NCBI GenBank assembly: GCA_036852015.1
Contig: JAANDG010000106.1
Span: 186,001 to 250,000 of the forward strand
Direction: 5' to 3'
Source: Pelodera strongyloides
Lineage: Eukaryota > Nematoda > Chromadorea > Rhabditida > Rhabditidae
DNA length: 64,000 nucleotides
The notes beneath the pieces were generated by a model that ran no database searches, was not told the DNA's origin, and worked only from the letters and a program-made list of their open reading frames with translations. The translations under genes and the position numbers were made by a program. Shown piece after piece: positions 24,222-35,330 of this stretch; within the stretch, counting starts at the first letter, position 1; every line of letters starts with the position of its first letter.

Positions 24222-24396
24222 TTAAGGCAAAATATCGGCCGGTTTTTGAAACGCATCGTAGACCACTGAATTCTTACGTATTTGTGCTAATTGCTCGAAT
24301 TTAGCTCGACTTTTTATTCTAATTTATGTTCATTTGCGTAAGCTGCATAAGAATCTACTCGATGCGTTTCAAAAACGGGCCGGTATTTCGCTTTAA
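24222..24396. mobile_element. TTAA-flanked hairpin element, family B copy 2
   Basis: In the symplekin 3'UTR, between the stop codon and the likely poly(A) signal. The ends are TTAA with inverted GCGAAATAC-type repeats, followed by CGGCCGGTTTTTGAAACGC. It would be transcribed with the mRNA and could fold into a hairpin. Confidence 0.75.
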
Positions 24397-24714
24397 GACT
24401 TGTTGATGATTACCAAATTACTGTATGTTTATCCAATGAAGAGATCTCTATTCATGCTTGTTCGTTATTCTGTTATCTATATTGTTGAGAGTTTTATTTT
24501 TTGATAATTTGATATTTTCTTGTTATGCGGCCATCTCCTTATTTTCTTTGTTGTGCAACGATTATTAGTTTGATATGTTCTTATTTTCTTAATTACTGGT
24601 TGTCTTGCAAGAATGTTGAATTAGGGTATTTAATTTTAATAATGTTTCGGTCTTATTTCTTATTCTTCTTGTTTGATGCTCTACGGTACTAATATGATTA
24701 TGGTGTTATGGTGT

Positions 24715-24720
24715 AATAAA
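24715..24720 (+). terminator. Likely poly(A) signal of symplekin
   Basis: AATAAA after a GU-rich stretch, 637 nt past the stop. The remaining gap to the ZnT9 start codon is 313 bp, so 24079-25033 holds the symplekin 3'UTR, the family B element and the ZnT9 leader or promoter. Confidence 0.5.
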
Positions 24721-25033
24721 TACCAATTCTTATTATGCATTGGTTTGTTATTTTCCTTTTTTGGGTTAGCTTCCACCTTTGAGGAACTACTTTGTATCGG
24801 ATGTTTCTTGTGTGTGCTATTTGTTACACAATAAGGATGTATTCTTGATTTTATTGAACGTAGTTTGTACAAAAACTAGTCGCTTAGTAGACATGAATTT
24901 TCTAGTCAGGGGAGGGTATCTTGATGTGATGATATAATGTCTGTCGGGGTCTCTAGCTAAATGATTATATAATTAGTCTTTTAGCGGTGAACAGAACGGG
25001 CACTTCATCCGATGCAATAGAAGTTACGTGTCC

Positions 25034-28000
25034 ATGATGACGATCGGTTTTTGTTTGGCGTCTGCTTCTACAGGTTTGTCCGAATTTGTATTTCATGACC
25101 AATTTCAAATTCAAGGCATAGTTTGACTACCATTTGGGGTGTAATTTACCGTGATCTGTGAGTTTGGGTTATAGAAGTAGCCCACTTCTCAATCCATTCT
25201 AGTGTACGGTACGTAGCTTCTGCAGCTAACTAAGAATTCATAATCAGTTTCCTCTTTTGTATAGGATGGGCTCGGACTATTCCGTCTTACAGTATCCCTG
25301 TGCGGATACTTTTCTCTCCTCGTCTCTATTCGTCAACATCATCCGATACGGTATTTGGACCACACAAGAAGAGATTATTCAAGGTTAGTGATTAGATCAT
25401 TGTAGCATATCACCGAGGTGCTATTTAAAGGGATCGGTTCACCTGAAATAGTGTCTGTTTTTTTCTATAGGACAATTACCCTTTTTGCATTCCGAACCGA
25501 TCAATCCACCACTTTATCACCCAATATCTTCGTGAGTATTGAAATAGAACACTACTTTTTGTATTCCAAATTTTTTACTTTCCCTTATAGAAAATAAAGA
25601 AACAAAAAAAAACAGGCACTATTTCAGGTGAACCGATCCCTTTAAAAAAAGCATTCGGAGCATGTTATATACTGTTGGTGTGCAGGATGATGTACAGTGT
25701 ACGCACATTCAAATAGGATTAATGTTTGTGTATAATGAAATAATGTGAGAGTAGTAATATGTACTATTCTATTTTCACGTACAGGAACTCTCTGATACTA
25801 GTTCCCAAGGGATATTGTATTATCTGAGCTCGTGAGATTTGTTTAAAATTAAAGTTGATCTTTTGTTGTAATGTTCTTTTGAAGAAACTCGTTTAAGGTT
25901 GCTCGGATAACAAAGAAGACTCGAACTTATGATCCGGACAAGATTGACAAATTAAGTGCTATGGCCGAGTTTGGACTCAAGTAAGTGGTTTTTCATTACA
26001 GTGGTACTGTGGGGTGTGGTCTAAGTGTTATCATTGACGTACGGTGTATTATTGTTGAATCACAGGGGTACTGTAATCGATGTTTCATTGTTGACGTAAA
26101 TCCCATCATTTATGGATGTAATAACTAACTTGGTCACATTTGATATACAATACCGTGCGTTGTCAACCAATCACTCAGTCATTTACTCATACATGTTGTT
26201 CAAAAGGAATTACACGTAAACCGGAATTGTTACCAAAATATGTAAACCAAAACTCATCTGTTTATTTGTAGAGAGCACGATCTGGCGGAACTGAAGGCTC
26301 ATCCCCGCCCCACAGTCACGTCTCCTCATAATTTCTCCCGGCCAACTCATCTCTACGCTCTCACAGATGTTTATCACAAAGCACTGAAGGTAGATGATGA
26401 TTATGGGTTACGGTATGTTTAGGATACGGATACGCAGCTTTGATGTTTTAAAGCGAAATGCTGGCTCCTTTGGAAAATTTGCATATGATAAGCAAATCCT
26501 ATGTATCCTATGCTAATTTTGTACGACCGTCCACGGCAATCGTACAAAATTAGCATAGGATACATAGGATTTGCTTATCATATGCAAATTTTCCAAAGGG
26601 GCTAGCAGTTCGCTTTAATGTCTCTTGGGTAGGGACGCCTAAACATATGTGGTGTGCCGTACTCTTTAAAGGGTCGTGCCTTGGTGTTTAAACTTTTAGC
26701 GATACTTACTCCCTGAGACTTAAGATGGCCCTTCGATCCTATCTATAAACTAGTGTTTTGTATATATTAATGATTGTCTTTTCTCCAGGTTCATGGTTCT
26801 TCTGAGGCTCTGGACGCTCAACGACGTCCCCTTGTACAGATGAGAAAGGAACTGACCGATGCGGAGCGGATGCGCATGCGGATGCGAGTAGAAGCCACAC
26901 AACCGGTAGAATGATTTTGACACATTTTCAACTCACCAGTTAGTCAGTGGTTAGATGTTCCCATTTCTATCTAAAGCCGTGTGGCACGTGGTTTGTGAAT
27001 CGCATCCTGGGCAACTTGATTCGTTTGTATTATAGGCAAATTTCTAGGCCTTTATCTTTCTGGCGCAAAATGGAGGGACCACAATTGCTCATAGTACATT
27101 TAAAGCGAAATGCTAGCCTCTTTGGAAAATTTGCATATGATAAGCAAATCCTATGTGTCCTATGCTAATTTTGTACGATTACGATTACGATCGTACAAAA
27201 TTAGCATAGGATACATAGGATTTGCTTATCATATGCAAATTTTCCAAAGGGGCTAGCATTTCGCTTTAAATGCAGTTGCTAGGTATACGCTTCACAAACC
27301 ACGTGCCATTCCGCTTTGATGCTCTGGATATTTTAATTAAATTTCGGTCGCAAGGATTTCGATTGAAGAGCACAGTGAACGTGTGGAGTAAAAGTAACTA
27401 AAGAATAGATACATTAATACATTCTGTTAATAGAAAACTGCGAAAATCACTTTAAAATATGCAAAATTGTTCAGTTGTTCTCAGAACACATCCACTTGAA
27501 TGCGTTGATTGCATAGTTTATTAGTTTATATATTTGTAGGGCGCGACCAGGGGCGCGGATCGAGTTGTGGCTATCGCATTCACACTCAACACCTGTGATA
27601 TGTTGATGAAGGTAGGCTTAGTTTTTCTTCTTTCTGTTTGACCACTTTCATGTTGTTTGGCTTAGGCCTTAGGCTTAGGCTTAGGAGTTTGAGAAGTATG
27701 AGGTAGTTACATTGCGATCTTTGTGAAGGCGTCGTTTTAGTGTCGCGCAAAATGTATGTCGTAATAAACCCTTCGCCATTATCGCTCTAGTCAGAATTGT
27801 TAATTTTAATTTACTTGTTTTGTATTTTCAACTCCGCTCGAATTCATCTTCATTTTTCCAAACGTTTCTTTACTTTAGTTCACAGCTGCCTACCTGACCG
27901 GATCAAAGTCTCTGTTTGCCGAAGCAATCCACAGTACAATGGACACTGTCAATCAGCTGATCCTTTTGTTAGGAATACGGTACTCGCAGAAACATCCAGA

Positions 28001-31000
28001 TCCACAGTTTCCATATGGATACGGTAGGTTTTGAGTTACCAATTAAAAATGCGGCGTTAGTGTTTAATAGTCTAATCTGGCGTAGTAGTTTTTCTGAGCA
28101 ATTGGCTAGTAAGTAATTGCTAGATATTGTAACTGCAAGTAATTTGCTAGTAAGTAATTGTTATTTAGATTTTATTGTTGTTCATTCTAGCTATGTTTAA
28201 CTTGTCTTTCACCCCCACCTGCTAGCGGTTATCCATTCAGTTAAGGTAACATGCGATACGTAACATCTCTTATCTCTGGATGTGGTATTCTATCGTTCGG
28301 TTGTGGATTGAGCATCTATCACGGAATATCGGGACTATTACATCCAGCCGAGCTGGAACCTCTTACTTATGTAAGTAGTTTCGTTTTTCGGTACCGTTAC
28401 CTGTTAGAATCCGAGTGTGAAAGTAGCATTATAATGTATGATGTTGATTTAGTGTAGAATTTAGTACGGGTTGTTTGACCATGTTCGTTTTTATATGCAA
28501 GGTCTTTCTTTGCAACAATCAAAGAAATATACCGTCAATACCAATAAGTAAAACCAATGTAATAATAAAGAGAATAGACAACACTGGCTAGTCGGTTAGT
28601 CCCTAGCAATATGATCTTTTGTATTGTACGTGTACGTTCTTAAGTATTCTGTAAATAAATAATCATTATGTTAGGCGTACTACGCTCTGGGAATGTCCTT
28701 CTGCTTCCAAGGTTCATCTGCTATAATTGCATTCAAGGAAGTGCGAAAGAAGGCCCTAAAAGCAAAGATGAGTATGCTTAATTATGGTATGTTTTAATTT
28801 TGTGCTTGGCGCAATGTTTCTGAAAAGTTATTTGTTTCATCTTGTTTTATAGTCATAGTGCTGTATTCCTAGTATTCGATCGTGTTGCCTTGATTCTATT
28901 TTAAAGCGAAATGCTAGCCCCTTTGGAAAATTTGCATATGATAAGCAAATCCTATGTATCCTATGCTAATTTTGTACGATCGTGCACGGCAAACGTACAA
29001 ATTAGCATAGGATACATAGGATTTGCTTATCATATGCAAATTTTCCAAGGAGGCTAGCATTTCGCTTTAACGCAGCTGTGTTCGGCTTTTTTTCGAAAGA
29101 CTTTTAGGTTCTTATATTTTTTGATAGTTGAAAATTTTTCAGTGCGAACTGCTGCTGATCCGTCGTTGAATGTTGTACTGCTTGAAGACACGGCAGCCGT
29201 TTCGGGAGTGGGGTTTCGTTATAATTAGTTGTTTACTAGTTCGGTGTACTTATTTTTTTTTTGATTGAGATGAAGAAGTGCTTTAATCGTGAATGAAGCG
29301 AAAGCCCATATGCATAGCATACTATTGTTTGTGGTTGAATCTGAATAACTTGTAGATTATTCACGTACGTAAGTAAGTGAAGAATGTCTTATAGTCTAGT
29401 TGACTTCAAATATAAGTCGAAGTAAGGGCTTATTGGATAATACACCCGGACACCATTGGACACTCACTGGACACCCTTGGACACCAGTGGACACCCTTGG
29501 ACACCAGTGGACACTCTTGGACACCCTTGGACACCCCAAAGCTCTTGGACCCCCCGAAACTAACTTATAGGATGGACGTATAGGATGGACGAAAGCGAAC
29601 AGTTCTTCATTTCGTTGATGTTTTTGTATTTTTTTTAAACACGAGTATTCTTTTATTTTTGATAGGTATTCTACCTGGGGTTTTCAATTGCTTTTCGGCT
29701 ACAAAACATCATTCAGTGCCCGGTGTATTTGGTGGACCGGGTGTAGTAAAATGGAGTGTTGATTATATGTAGCTTCTTCACACCGCGCTTCATTTGCCTT
29801 TTGTGTACGAGCTACGTTTCACTCAAGCAATCTGCCGGTTTATTTTTCAATTCCTAAGCGTTTCAGAAACATGCAAATTTTCCGCATGGGGTGTCCAAGG
29901 GTGTCCACTGGTGTCCAATGGTGTCCAAGGGTGTCCACTGGTGTCCAAGGGTGTCCAGTGAGTGTCCAATGGTGTCCGGGTGTACTGACGTCAAGATATT
30001 TTGACTTTGCTTGTGAGGTTCCCCCCAAATAAGATTGCGTTGATTAGTAAGAGGGTGCCATACGATCAGCGTAAGACAAAATGAGAGAGTGTGTAAAGAA
30101 CGAGACTTAGAATACCCTAGGGGTACAAAAAGGCAGATGGTGGGGGTTCCCCCTTCCCCTAAATGTTAGGGGGAACCCCCTTTTAGGCATGTTTCTTGAC
30201 CTATGCGGGTGTATTATCCAATAAGCCGAAGTAAGTCGTAGCTCTAATAATTTTTAATCATTTTAAGGTGATTATAGCCCTGAGTGCCATTTCACTCTCT
30301 TCAATTCTCAATTCTCCCATTCCGGATGCGTGTGGATCAGTGATTATTGGAGCACTGCTTGGTTGGTGAACATCTGTGTTCTACTTGTACCACTAACTCA
30401 TGTTCATTGCTGCATATTAGAGAAACTGTAGGGTAGTACACTAAATAGTGCACGTAGTCTAGGAATCAAGTTTACATAGATCTGAGTGTTAGACGTAGAG
30501 GTTATAAGAAGTATGCGTGGAACGTCGAAGAAGCTGCCGACATATTATTTGATGCACACCTAGGTGTTATCTAATATTATAAATAAATAAAACCCCCTTA
30601 GGTACTGTGGCTTCATTCATTATCCGTACGAATGCTTCCCACTTGGTTGGGCGGAGTCTCCCGAAGAGAATCACTGATGATATAGTGGCCAGGGTGAATA
30701 ATGACCCCTGTGTGAGGTGAGTTGGTTTTTGTTGTTATCTAATTATTCATCAGTTTGCTATTGTTGTCGTTGTGGTAGATTGCCCATGGAGTCTTACTTT
30801 ATGATGTAGAAACGTGTGTCTGCATCCGAATTTCGCAATTCTTTGTATTTTGAGGTTGATCTTGATTCTTGTTGTTTCTAGTGTATTTTTTTACGTAATT
30901 TGGATACAAGCAAAACATGTGTCAGTCACGTGAAATGCGTAAATTTATCATATTTTCGCTTATTTACCTTTATTCAGATCGGTGCATGATGTCAAAGCAA

Positions 31001-31459
31001 CAGCTCTTGGAGTGGAACAATCAAGATTTAAAGCGGAGATCGATTTCGATGGAAGGGCAATTACACGAGCCTATCTCACACACTCTGCCAATCTACCGGC
31101 TATGTTGGAGGTACTGTAGTTGTATACTGTAATTTGATTTGATTTCAGGTGTAGTGAGTACAGTATTGTGCTTTAATTGGACTCGGCACGATCAACATAA
31201 CATATGAGCCGATACCTTGTTTTTTTGGTGGAAGTTTCATTGAATGAATTGTATGTGTTGATTTAACAATTAACATATTTGACAGTTTCTTGTTATTCAG
31301 GACGTCAAGCAAATCGATACTACTCAGCAGCTGGAACAGTTTATGGAGAATCACGGGGAGATGATTATTGATCGATTGGGAGACGAAATCGATCGAATCG
31401 AGGGAGAGATTACCAAAGAACACCCAGATATTAGACATGTGGACTTAGAGGCCCTCTAA
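25034..31459 (+). CDS. SLC30A9: ZnT9-type zinc transporter (SLC30A9), likely mitochondrial
   Basis: Exons: 25034-25073, 25265-25383, 25898-25980, 26272-26389, 26789-26905, 27540-27611, 27879-28023, 28246-28370, 28675-28786, 29143-29207, 30268-30361, 30602-30716, 30978-31110, 31301-31459; 498 residues. The family exports zinc from mitochondria in animals. The start was chosen because only the ATG at 25034 (or 25037) joins in phase to an exon giving a typical presequence, Arg/Ser-rich without acidic residues for ~38 residues (RILFSPRLYSST). Seen: the N-terminal conserved domain (TRTYDPDKIDKLSAMAEFGL), the CDF membrane domain with AEAIHSTMDTVNQ (His201/Asp205 of the HxxxD zinc site), YGYGNMRYVTSLISG, NVVLLEDTAAVSG, the C-terminal domain VHDVKATALG and RFKAEIDFDGR, and the family-typical end HPDIRHVDLEAL. 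Exon 1 is the least certain part. Confidence 0.93.
25425..25645. mobile_element. TTAA-flanked inverted-repeat element (AGGGATCGGTTCACC ends)
   Basis: 221 bp in ZnT9 intron 2. The TTAA-bounded ends pair over about 30 bp (AAGGGATCGGTTCACCTGAA and its complement), including an inverted ACAATTACC/GGT-poor interior without coding capacity. Confidence 0.7.
26448..26618. mobile_element. TTAA-flanked hairpin element, family A copy 1
   Basis: 171 bp in a ZnT9 intron: TTAA, then AGCGAAATGC, then a near-perfect hairpin with arms containing TTTGGAAAATTTGCATATG and a ~15 bp loop centred on GTCCACGGC. Copies at 27100-27269, 28901-29070 and 59290-59460. Confidence 0.85.
27100..27269. mobile_element. TTAA-flanked hairpin element, family A copy 2
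   Basis: Same family, 480 bp downstream of copy 1 in the next ZnT9 intron. It too has TTAA at both ends and about 75 bp arms. The loop differs (TACGATTACGA). Confidence 0.85.
27659..27685 (+). repeat. Short interstitial TTAGGC telomere-like run
   Basis: GGCTTAGGCCTTAGGCTTAG followed by GCTTAGG: four TTAGG(C) units with one extra C, in a ZnT9 intron. TTAGGC is the established telomere repeat of many nematodes. Confidence 0.6.
28901..29070. mobile_element. TTAA-flanked hairpin element, family A copy 3
   Basis: Third copy in ZnT9 introns, 170 bp, TTAA at both ends, arms with GCATAGGATACATAGGA and the loop GTGCACGGC. Confidence 0.85.
29427..30227. mobile_element. 801 bp non-autonomous DNA transposon with perfect 8 bp TSD
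   Basis: Lies in the ZnT9 intron between 29207 and 30268. Perfect 21 bp terminal inverted repeats (29427-29447 and 30207-30227, starting GGCTTATTGG) are flanked by an exact 8 bp direct repeat GAAGTAAG (29419-29426 and 30228-30235). Inside are opposed arrays of GGACACC-type heptamers (29448-29535) and GGTGTCC-type (29890-29983). No ORF for a transposase. An 8 bp duplication suggests hAT-, P- or Merlin-like mobilisation in trans. The superfamily is not decided. Confidence 0.9.
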
Positions 31460-32166
31460 TCCCATTTTCAACATTCCGCGACTGTTTTCCTAGATGCGGG
31501 GTCTATGTTTGTTTGGGAACTTCCGATTTTTGCTTACGATAGTGCTTATGGGAACGTTTATGTGAAAGTTACGCTTGTAATAGATTATTACCCTATTGGT
31601 TAGGATAAGTGTGAGCGTACCACTTTCATGGCTTAATTTATTAACTTTGTGTCTATATTTAGCGACATTGCCTGTAGTTTTGGAGATATACACAACTAGT
31701 ATTTATATATTTCCAAATTTTCCCTTTTTTTGTGTTCTTGAGCTAAAAAATCTGAAATTAGTCCCTGTTTGTGTTATAGAAGTGATCACATTTAAATATT
31801 GCCAATTAGTGTTTGAGTTAGTTATTTACTGGTTGTGCGGCCTACTACCTGGTTTTGGTTGGCTTACTTGTGTAGTACTTGCTAGGTTTTTAATAAGATA
31901 TTGGTAGTCAATAGTTTAAGTTTGTGTATCTTTGTATATTCCGGTGCAAAGATTAATATAATGAATGTAACATAGGTAGACGGATTTTTTACGGGCTCAA
32001 ACTGCCAACGTGATCTATGGAGTTTAGTAAAATTTTTCTTTAGCGCACTTTTTGTGTAGTTTTGTAGAATTTGTTTTTGTAGCGCTCCTTTGGAATGTAC
32101 ATTATTGTTAAAATATGGGCATGTTGTGTAGCTTTTTTGTCTATACTTTACAACAAAATTAACTGA

Positions 32167-32172
32167 AATAAA
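32167..32172 (+). terminator. Likely poly(A) signal of ZnT9
   Basis: AATAAA followed after 15 nt by a GT-rich stretch. It implies a 3'UTR of about 700 nt, provided no nearer variant signal is used. From here to 32968 no further gene is seen. Confidence 0.5.
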
Positions 32173-32968
32173 CGCTGATTAATTGTGTCTTATTTTTGTC
32201 TGTGTAAAAATAGCAGTGGGGCTGGTGTGTGGAAGGTTTTAGACTAAGTCTAGTCTACAGAACATGGGAATCAATATATGGGCGTTGGTTGTGTATACGG
32301 TATTCTGCATGTTTGGGTCTACTGTACATTCCAAGATATGTACATACGTAGGTCTGGAACAGTACAGAGAGAAAATCCTGGGGTCTGCAAAGTTTTCACA
32401 ATTTTATTGGTGCGCGTTATGTGCGTGTTAGTAGTGCATGTCCTGCAACATTATTGAATCTCTATGGAAGTTCTACACATGGAGCGATCAGTCCACATTG
32501 TAAACTGTAAGTGACAAAAGTATTCAACTTGCGAAGTTAACGAAGTCGATAACTTATGCGGTGGATCTCGCCGAGTTGAGTGCTCAGGTAGAAACCAATT
32601 TTGGGAGAATTTTGTTAGTTAAAAAAAAATATTTGCAATTTCGTACACGGGTGTTAAATGTATTTTTTGTCTCCGTTCTCTGAATTTATTTTGAATCTAA
32701 TAAGAGCAAAGTGCTTGTGTGCACAAAACGTTTTTTTTTGTCCTGTTCGCGTGACTGTCAATAACTAAACCGCGCTCTACTACCGTAGAAAATGAATTAA
32801 ATTCAAATATTTCATGCACATTTACCGCGATGTGCACTTTTTAGGACTTTTTGATCCATGGAACTTTTTGTTCGGGAATTTGACCGTTTTTCTTGTATTT
32901 GTTTGCTTTATTATATCATTTCGGACGAATCTACTCACTTGTGGGTATCATTTCAGTAACTAGACAAC

Positions 32969-35330
32969 ATGTCCGACAGTATTATTGTCTCAAAATCGTG
33001 CTACGACGACTTTTCTTGTCCATCTGCGTGGAGGAATTTCCAATTGATAGTTGAGGAGAAAACGCTGCAAGTTTGCCTTCGAATTTGTGTGATACTGATT
33101 GTGAGCGTGAGGTATGGATCTATTCGGTTATAAGGACCCCAGGCCAAACGCACGGGAAAGGGGGCGGGACTTAGGCGTCGGAGAGGCAGAAGTTCCTAAA
33201 GTTCCTATTCATCCCAACATTTTTCTTTCACTAAAATCACACATTTAGGTGGGTGAATGCCGGTTGGTTAGCAGAGCTATCGCCCTTCTTTGCTCATTAT
33301 TGTTTTGGCGAGGAAGAGCACACGCAACTCTTCGTTGACGACATCCCCTATGCAGAAATGCTGGAGTTTCTGAGATGTGTCTTCTACTGCCCAATGCGAA
33401 AGCCACTCTCTCGTATGTGTCCATTTTGTCTTTCTGAATTGTATAGGCACGTGGCAGTTTTGTTGTAGGAACACATCAGTCGGTAGCATCTGACCATACT
33501 CCATAGTCGTAGGTCGAGAAGTCATCTGTCATCACAATCACACTTTCATGCCGTGGAAGGTGCAGGTGGAATGTTACCATATTTTTGTCGTCTTCGTGTA
33601 GAATGCGAGTTTCGTGTATTTGCTAATTATAGTCGATTCCAGTAAACAGGTGATAGTTTGCGCGTTTTCCGATCGCGGTGCTCGTCATATAGTATTTAAC
33701 TGTTGTTTCGGAAGCACGAAACACCTCAAAAAATCATTCAGGGCGGCTTTCACTTTCCATGAAGAAACTTATTGAGAAACTCGCTACAAAAATTGAAGAT
33801 CAGGGACAAATTTGAATTAGAATACGTATTAGCTACTTGCATGCGAATATCTGTACTAAATTCAAATTTGTCCCTGATCTTCAATTTTTGTAGCGAGTTT
33901 CAAATTGTGCTTATGTGTGGAAAGTGAAAGCCGCGCTGAATGATTTTTGGGCCAGATTCGCCCTGTTTCGGGCTCGCGAAACAGCAGTTAAATACTCTTT
34001 TAACTTATTTACAATGTACGTGTTGTCAAACCAACAGCTATTCTGTAATTATGTTGTTTTCAGCGCACAACGTCTCTCTGATTCTCCGTATCGCAACTCG
34101 ATTTGAGATGCGTCCCGTAGTGGCCCGTTGTGAACTTTTCATTGACAGAACTGCCAAGACCTTGGATCACAACAAACTATCTCAAGTTTGTTTATTATTT
34201 AATTTCTGTTATTATCTTCTCAAGTATTTATCATTGATGGAAATTTTCACGTGGAAGGATCGGTTCTTTTAGTGTTTTTTTTTTTTGATGAATGTTGTAT
34301 AGTATAATTAATTTCTTAATAACAATACACGTTTATCATTTAACTAATTGAGGTTTTTTGGTGTGTAAATAAGTGTGCGTTAAGTTGAGAGATGGGGAAT
34401 TCATTTCATTACTGAAAACTACTGACTCGCCTATTTGGCGTTTGGCCGTTTGTCGGAAACTGACGGGTGTAAAGTGTGAAGATGTCAACGTCGAACGTCG
34501 CAACTTCTGCCCAATTGTAGTTAACTAATCATTGGCAGGTTGCCTGCGCGGTTTCCCACTGTGATCCCAATTCAACTACGATGTCTCTCCTTGTGGATAG
34601 GATGGCTTCGATGAAAGATGAAGACCTCAGTCTCATGCAGGTTCGAATATATTTATGAAGACCTCAGTCTCATGCAGGTTCGAATATATTTATGAAGACC
34701 TCAGTCTCATGCAGGTTCGAATGGGTTTACGGCACTTTTATATAGTCAGTTAGACCAGGTACTTTTCGGTCCTCACGGAAAGTGAAGAGGACTTAAAATC
34801 CTGAGCTCGTGAGTATAGTTAAGTAAATACCATTCCTCATTCTAGGTATTATCAGTGTTATTAGCCACAAATTACAAGTTTTGTAGTAGTGGGGAAGAGG
34901 TCATGGGGGATACTATTCTCTATTGGCTATACGTAGACTTCTATTTCGTTCCACAGTTCGTTCCGTTTTACAGTTCATATTATTTTTATTATCATGTGTT
35001 TTCTTGAAAGTATTCGTATTCCTTTCAAGAGAATATACTTCAAAAAGCCGCAGCCGCAAGCAACGACAACAGCTGGTTATGGAGCTTAATAATGTAACAA
35101 AGAGGAAAGGCATACATTGTACAACGTAGCTTTTTCCCGAGAACTCGAACTCTCGGTGTTGGCATAAACGTTATTTATTCAACATATTTACATTAATGTT
35201 CGATTCATATTTTAGTTCTTTTTTATAGTTTGACAAAATGCCGGGCGACGTTGTGGCCGATGTGTACACGCAGCGTTTGAAGGTGGGTCGCGACAAAAAG
35301 GAGCGCAAGAAGGGGTGCTGCATTCTTTAA
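32969..35330 (+). CDS. Small BTB/POZ-domain protein with C-terminal polybasic CaaX box
   Basis: Exons: 32969-33111, 33249-33412, 34064-34185, 34539-34640, 35229-35330; phases agree, 210 residues. BTB domains are dimerisation and Cullin-3 adaptor modules. Seen: FQLIVEEKTLQV, then NAGWLAELSPFFAHYCFGEE and VDDIPYAEMLEFLRCVFY, then HNVSLILRIATRFEMRPVVARCELFI, the layout of short nematode BTB proteins. The final exon ends RLKVGRDKKERKKGCCIL-stop: a Lys/Arg cluster followed by Cys-Cys-Ile-Leu, a CaaX box whose final Leu predicts geranylgeranylation, with an adjacent Cys available for acylation. No Kelch, MATH or zinc-finger domain is present. A hydrophobic stretch CLRICVILIVSV before the exon 1/2 junction is unusual for a BTB and that donor site could be misplaced. 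A TTTCAG acceptor lies 12 nt before the ATG. Confidence 0.8.
33691..33996. mobile_element. Palindromic element in BTB-gene intron
   Basis: 306 bp with inverted ends AGTATTTAACTG / CAGTTAAATACT. The arms pair over most of their length (for example ACTCGCTACAAAAATTGAAG with its complement) around a ~50 bp centre. The right arm carries an extra ~20 bp. It occupies about half of the 651 bp intron. Confidence 0.75.
34620..34722 (+). repeat. 37 bp tandem triplication across an exon end
   Basis: GAAGACCTCAGTCTCATGCA plus the following bases repeats at a 37 bp period almost three times. The first copy contains the last codons of exon 4 (EDLSLMQ) and its donor CAG/GTTCGA. The other two copies repeat both the coding end and the donor inside the intron. 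Confidence 0.85.

Noticed and set aside
25266..25383. ATG at 25266 as the ZnT9 start (MGSDYSVLQ...)
   Set aside because: That frame does not join in phase to the next conserved exon, whereas the frame entered from exon 25034-25073 does and gives a presequence-like N-terminus.
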